From NCBI GenBank assembly GCA_030834765.1, contig JAUQXG010000533.1, positions 1-9,495 of the forward strand: DNA of 9,495 bases, in the 5' to 3' direction. This stretch comes from Lutispora sp. (GTDB lineage: Bacteria > Bacillota > Clostridia > Lutisporales > Lutisporaceae). Numbering within the stretch: the stretch's first letter is position 1; each line of letters starts with the position of its first letter. This document shows, in pieces, positions 6,969-9,495 of this stretch. The notes below the pieces were generated by a model. The model was not told the DNA's origin, did no database searches, and saw only the letters and a program-made list of their open reading frames with translations. The translations under genes and the position numbers were made by a program.

Positions 6969-7958
6969 ATGAAAAAAGATATCATAAGAGCACTCAAACA
7001 AAATGTCAATAGATATATATCTGGAGAGCAATTAAGCGAATTGCTTGGGGTATCAAGGACTGCCGTGTGGAAGTGGATTAATCAGCTTAAAGCAGAAGGT
7101 TATGTGATAGAATCCCAGACTAAGCTTGGATATAGATTGGTTGAAAGCCCTGAAACCTTATTCTCTTATGAAATAGAACCTTATATGAACACAAAACTTA
7201 TAGGAAAGCATATCATTTATTTTGATACGCTGGATTCAACAAATAATGAAGCTAAAAGACTAGCAGAAAAGAGCTTTGAAGATGGAACAGTGTTAATAGC
7301 CGATGAGCAGCAGTCAGGAAGAGGCAGACTGGGCAGAAACTGGGTTTCACCAAAGGGCAAAGGAATATGGCTGACAATGATGTTAAAACCACAGATTGCG
7401 CCTAAAGATGCTTCAAAACTGACAATCATTGCAGCTTTGGCTGTTGTGAGAGCTATTAGATCCATTTGCAAGGTGGAATCTCAAATTAAGTGGCCCAATG
7501 ATATTGTGCTAAATGGCAAAAAGATATGCGGCATATTAACAGAAATGAATGCAGAGATGGATGGAATACATTATTTGATCATTGGGATCGGTGTAAATGC
7601 CAACTTAGATGAAGGCGATTTAGATGAAACACTTCTGGATAAAGCCACGTCACTAAAAGCAGAAATGAATAGTAAAGTTGATCGAAAAGTCTTAATAGCT
7701 AACATATTAAATGAGTTTGAAATTTTATATCATGATTTTATAAAGGAAGCAACTATAGAAAAGTTTTTTGAAGAATATAAAAGCTCTTCTGCAACCATAG
7801 GGCAACAAGTTAAACTTGTAGACAGAAAAGGCGAGACAATAGGATTTGCAGAAGATTTAAATATAGAAGGGCAGCTTATTGTGAGAAAAGAAGACGGTAC
7901 CTTGATAGAAGTCACATCTGGAGAAGTATCAGTCAGAGGAATATATGGATATGTTTAA
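6969..7958 (+). CDS. birA: Bifunctional biotin-[protein] ligase / biotin operon repressor
   Basis: This 329-residue protein is a full-length BirA. The N-terminal winged helix-turn-helix (about 5-58) has SGEQLSELLGVSRTAVWKWI and the wing sequence KLGYRL. The catalytic domain (about 75-270) holds TLDSTN (87-92), the biotinyl-AMP loop GRGRLGRNW (117-125), KWPNDI (174-179) with Lys184/Lys185 close behind, and IGIGVN (205-210). A C-terminal SH3-like domain covers about 275-329. It activates biotin with ATP, transfers it to carrier lysines such as Lys98 of the decarboxylase gamma subunit, and, with the DNA-binding domain present, probably represses biotin genes. AAGGGGA (6958-6964) lies 4 nt before the ATG. 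The 98-bp upstream gap (6871-6968) has no clear terminator. It offers only a weak TTGCTT-17-TTTTAT promoter match (6898-6926), so read-through from the DUF4438 gene is possible. I found no convincing BirA operator here. Confidence 0.96.
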   Translation: MKKDIIRALKQNVNRYISGEQLSELLGVSRTAVWKWINQLKAEGYVIESQTKLGYRLVESPETLFSYEIEPYMNTKLIGKHIIYFDTLDSTNNEAKRLAEKSFEDGTVLIADEQQSGRGRLGRNWVSPKGKGIWLTMMLKPQIAPKDASKLTIIAALAVVRAIRSICKVESQIKWPNDIVLNGKKICGILTEMNAEMDGIHYLIIGIGVNANLDEGDLDETLLDKATSLKAEMNSKVDRKVLIANILNEFEILYHDFIKEATIEKFFEEYKSSSATIGQQVKLVDRKGETIGFAEDLNIEGQLIVRKEDGTLIEVTSGEVSVRGIYGYV

Positions 7959-8023
7959 ACCAATCATATAATTTATGTGTTATGGTCAAAATAGAGTAAA
8001 TGCAATGATGAAAAATAAAACAT

Positions 8024-8052
8024 TTGAAAAATAAAAAAGAAAGTGATAAAAT
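8024..8052 (+). promoter_or_regulatory. Sigma-A-type promoter for the ECF S-component gene
   Basis: TTGAAA (8024-8029) and TAAAAT (8047-8052) are separated by 17 bp, and each matches five of six consensus bases. This is the best promoter match in the window. Transcription would begin near 8059, exactly where the first arm of the leader hairpins begins. Confidence 0.62.
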
Positions 8053-8058
8053 AATTTT

Positions 8059-8160
8059 GCCAGCATCTGCATCACAAATAAAGAGCTGGACTAAAACAAA
8101 ACCAAAAAATGATAAGTAGTCCGGTATCCGAGAGGAACTGGAACGAAAGGGGATTAAAAA
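8059..8160 (+). promoter_or_regulatory. Structured 5' leader with mutually exclusive hairpins (candidate cis-regulatory RNA)
   Basis: Three stems can be drawn. Stem 1 is CCAGC (8060-8064) with GCTGG (8085-8089). Stem 2 is CTGGACTA (8086-8093) with TAGTCCGG (8117-8124), 8 bp with one U-G pair. Stem 3 is 8120-8129 with 8134-8142: nine pairs, one bulged A at 8126, one G-U pair, and a GAGA (GNRA) tetraloop at 8130-8133. Stem 1 shares bases with stem 2, and stem 2 shares bases with stem 3, so forming stem 1 would free stem 3 and forming stem 2 would block both. Stem 3 ends 6 nt before the AAGGGG of the ribosome binding site (AAAGGGGA, 8146-8153), so translation control is more likely than termination. 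There is no T-tract. Regulation and ligand are inference. The rest of the 202-bp gap (7959-8023) shows nothing definite. Confidence 0.42.
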
Positions 8161-8721
8161 ATGAATCATGTAAAACCAGCAGTGCACACTAGAAAAATGG
8201 TGGTTACTGCAATGCTAGCCGCAATCACAATAGTACTTGGAACGACACCACTAGGATTTATTCCCATAGGGCCAACCAAAGCGACTATCATGCATTTGCC
8301 TGTAATTATCGGTGCAATTATTGAGGGACCTGCGGTAGGACTTGCTCTTGGATTAATATTCGGCGTATTTAGCATGATACAAGCAGTCATAGCTCCAACT
8401 GTAGTCTCATTTGTATTCTTAGACCCTCTGGTAGCTATAATTCCAAGGCTTTTAATTGGAATTAGCGCATATTATGTTTATAAAGCTACTAAAAGCTCAC
8501 TGGTATCAGCCGCTGTAGCAACACTTACCAATACAATAGGGGTACTGGGCATGATATATATGATTCATGGCGTACAATTTGTTGAGGCATTAGGTGCAGA
8601 TAAAGCCACAGTAGGCAAAGTAATAGCTGGAATAGGTGTTGCAAATGGAATACCCGAGGCTATCGTAGCTTCAGTAGTTGTAGGCGCAGTGGTAGGTGCA
8701 ATAAAAAAAATCAGAGATTAA
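8161..8721 (+). CDS. ECF transporter S-component, probably pantothenate-specific (PanT-like)
   Basis: This 186-residue, strongly hydrophobic protein has about six membrane segments (roughly 12-30, 43-60, 61-78, 85-107, 112-136 and 158-182). The N-terminal RKMVVTAMLAAITIVLG followed by TPLGFIPIGPTKATIMHLPVIIG fits the ECF_trnsprt S-component family (PF12822 type). That family includes the small membrane proteins that bind a vitamin and dock on the shared EcfA/EcfA'/EcfT energising module. Ala-rich turns in the first helix agree with the EcfT docking face. The downstream neighbour is pantothenate kinase coaX, so pantothenate is the likeliest substrate. The upstream neighbour is birA, so biotin must be considered, but the protein lacks the pattern of BioY. 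No ATPase or EcfT gene is present, as expected for a group II system. AAAGGGGA (8146-8153) gives an ordinary ribosome binding site. Confidence 0.8.
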   Translation: MNHVKPAVHTRKMVVTAMLAAITIVLGTTPLGFIPIGPTKATIMHLPVIIGAIIEGPAVGLALGLIFGVFSMIQAVIAPTVVSFVFLDPLVAIIPRLLIGISAYYVYKATKSSLVSAAVATLTNTIGVLGMIYMIHGVQFVEALGADKATVGKVIAGIGVANGIPEAIVASVVVGAVVGAIKKIRD

Positions 8722-8726
8722 AGCTG

Positions 8727-8752
8727 AGGACATGCGAAAGCGTGTCCTTTTT
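8727..8752 (+). terminator. Intrinsic terminator/attenuator between the S-component gene and coaX
   Basis: GGACATGC (8728-8735) pairs with GCGTGTCC (8740-8747), with one U-G pair. An A-T pair (8727/8748) extends the stem, a GAAA tetraloop (8736-8739) closes it, and T5 follows at 8748-8752. It begins 5 bp after the S-component stop and ends 17 bp before the coaX start. No promoter is seen in between, so coaX is probably reached by partial read-through, or has a promoter inside the upstream gene. Confidence 0.72.
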
Positions 8753-8769
8753 AAAAGGATGGATAACAT

Positions 8770-9495
8770 ATGATACTTGTTTTTGATGTAGGAAACACAA
8801 ATATAGTTTTGGGAATATACAAGGATAAGAAGCTCATTGATAATTGGAGACTTTCCACCAACTCGCAGCAAACAGCTGATGAGTATGGTATGATTATAAA
8901 TCAGCTTTTTAGCTTTCAAGGATACAAGCCTTCAGACATTGAAGCTGTTGTAATTTCTTCTGTAGTTCCTACAATAATGTATACTCTTGAGCATATGACA
9001 AGAAAATATTTTAAAAAAGATCCTTTAATAGTGGGATCAGGAATAAAGACAGGAATAAACATAAAATATGATAATCCAAAGGAAGTGGGAGCCGATAGAA
9101 TCGTAAATGCAGTGGCAGCATATGAACTTTATGGCGGCCCTTTAATTATAATAGATTTTGGAACTGCAACAACATTTTGTGTAGTGTCTGAAAATGGCGA
9201 ATATCTAGGAGGCGCAATTTCACCAGGTGTCAGAATATCTATGGATGCACTTTTTCAAAGAACTGCAAAGCTTCCAAGAGTTGAGCTTATAAAGCCAAAG
9301 ACTGTAATATGCAAAAATACAGTAAGCAGTATACAGTCAGGAGTCATATATGGATATGTTGGTCAAATAGACTACATAGTCAGAAGAATGAAAAGAGAGA
9401 TGAACGATGACAATGTAAAGGTAATCGCTACAGGGGGTCTATCAAAGTTGATTGCATCTGAATCTGAGACAATAGATGTTGTGGATGCCTTTCTT
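8770..9495 (+). CDS. coaX: Type III pantothenate kinase (3' end outside window)
   Basis: An open frame of 242 codons runs from ATG 8770 to the window edge with no stop. The family is usually about 255-260 residues, so only the last 15 or so are missing. It is an ASKHA-fold kinase with phosphate-1 motif DVGNTN (6-11), GADRIVNA (107-114), phosphate-2-like DFGTATTF (129-136), GGAISPG (147-153) and an ATGGL adenosine-region motif (220-224). It phosphorylates pantothenate to 4'-phosphopantothenate, the first step of CoA synthesis. Type III enzymes need a monovalent cation and escape CoA feedback inhibition. AAAAGGATGG (8753-8762) supplies the ribosome binding site. The gene follows an ECF S-component gene and an intrinsic terminator. 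The pairing suggests uptake and immediate trapping of the vitamin. Confidence 0.96.
   Translation, partial: MILVFDVGNTNIVLGIYKDKKLIDNWRLSTNSQQTADEYGMIINQLFSFQGYKPSDIEAVVISSVVPTIMYTLEHMTRKYFKKDPLIVGSGIKTGINIKYDNPKEVGADRIVNAVAAYELYGGPLIIIDFGTATTFCVVSENGEYLGGAISPGVRISMDALFQRTAKLPRVELIKPKTVICKNTVSSIQSGVIYGYVGQIDYIVRRMKREMNDDNVKVIATGGLSKLIASESETIDVVDAFL

Noticed and set aside
7952..7992. Possible BirA operator: TGTTTAAACC and GGTCAAAA half-sites between birA and the S-component gene.
   Set aside because: The right half matches poorly, the 22-bp spacing is longer than the roughly 14-16 bp I recall for BirA sites, and the left half overlaps the birA stop codon.
8161..8721. Annotation of the S-component as biotin transporter BioY because it follows birA.
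   Set aside because: The N-terminal pattern (TPLGFIPIGPTKATIMHLPVIIG region) is that of the PF12822-type S-components rather than BioY, and the partner gene is coaX.

Overview
The window reads as an AT-rich, Gram-positive-type anaerobe. All genes lie on the + strand, use strong AGGAGG-like ribosome binding sites, favour AGA/ATA codons, and sit in tight operons. The gene content (split cobalamin-dependent mutase, Na+-pumping methylmalonyl-CoA decarboxylase, bifunctional BirA, ECF vitamin S-component, type III pantothenate kinase) fits a fermentative member of the Clostridia or a relative. I cannot name the genus from sequence alone.

Region 1 (1-5835) is one long operon for the propionate-forming branch: the C-terminal end of the methylmalonyl-CoA mutase catalytic subunit, the separate B12-binding mutase subunit, the MeaB GTPase chaperone, methylmalonyl-CoA epimerase, and the four decarboxylase subunits in the order alpha (mmdA), delta (mmdD), gamma/biotin carrier (mmdC), beta/Na+ pump (mmdB). 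Together they would convert succinyl-CoA to (R)-methylmalonyl-CoA, then to (S)-methylmalonyl-CoA, then to propionyl-CoA plus CO2, and couple the last step to Na+ export. A strong intrinsic terminator at 5876-5921 closes the operon.

Region 2 (about 5909-6870) is a single gene of the DUF4438 family, of unknown function, with a possible promoter overlapping the preceding terminator.

Region 3 (6969-9495) is a cofactor-supply cluster: birA (biotin protein ligase with an N-terminal DNA-binding domain), an ECF-transporter S-component best read as PanT-like (pantothenate), and coaX (type III pantothenate kinase, cut by the window end). The S-component gene has its own good promoter (8024-8052) and a roughly 100-nt leader that can form three hairpins in which neighbours exclude each other. 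A hairpin-plus-T-tract terminator sits between it and coaX. This leader is the best candidate in the window for an undescribed regulatory element.

The cofactor genes make sense beside region 1: the decarboxylase carrier subunit needs biotin attached by BirA, and every intermediate of the pathway is a CoA thioester. No mobile element, CRISPR array, tRNA or rRNA was seen. The only non-coding stretches over 90 bases are 5836-6006, 6871-6968 and 7959-8160, and each is described below.
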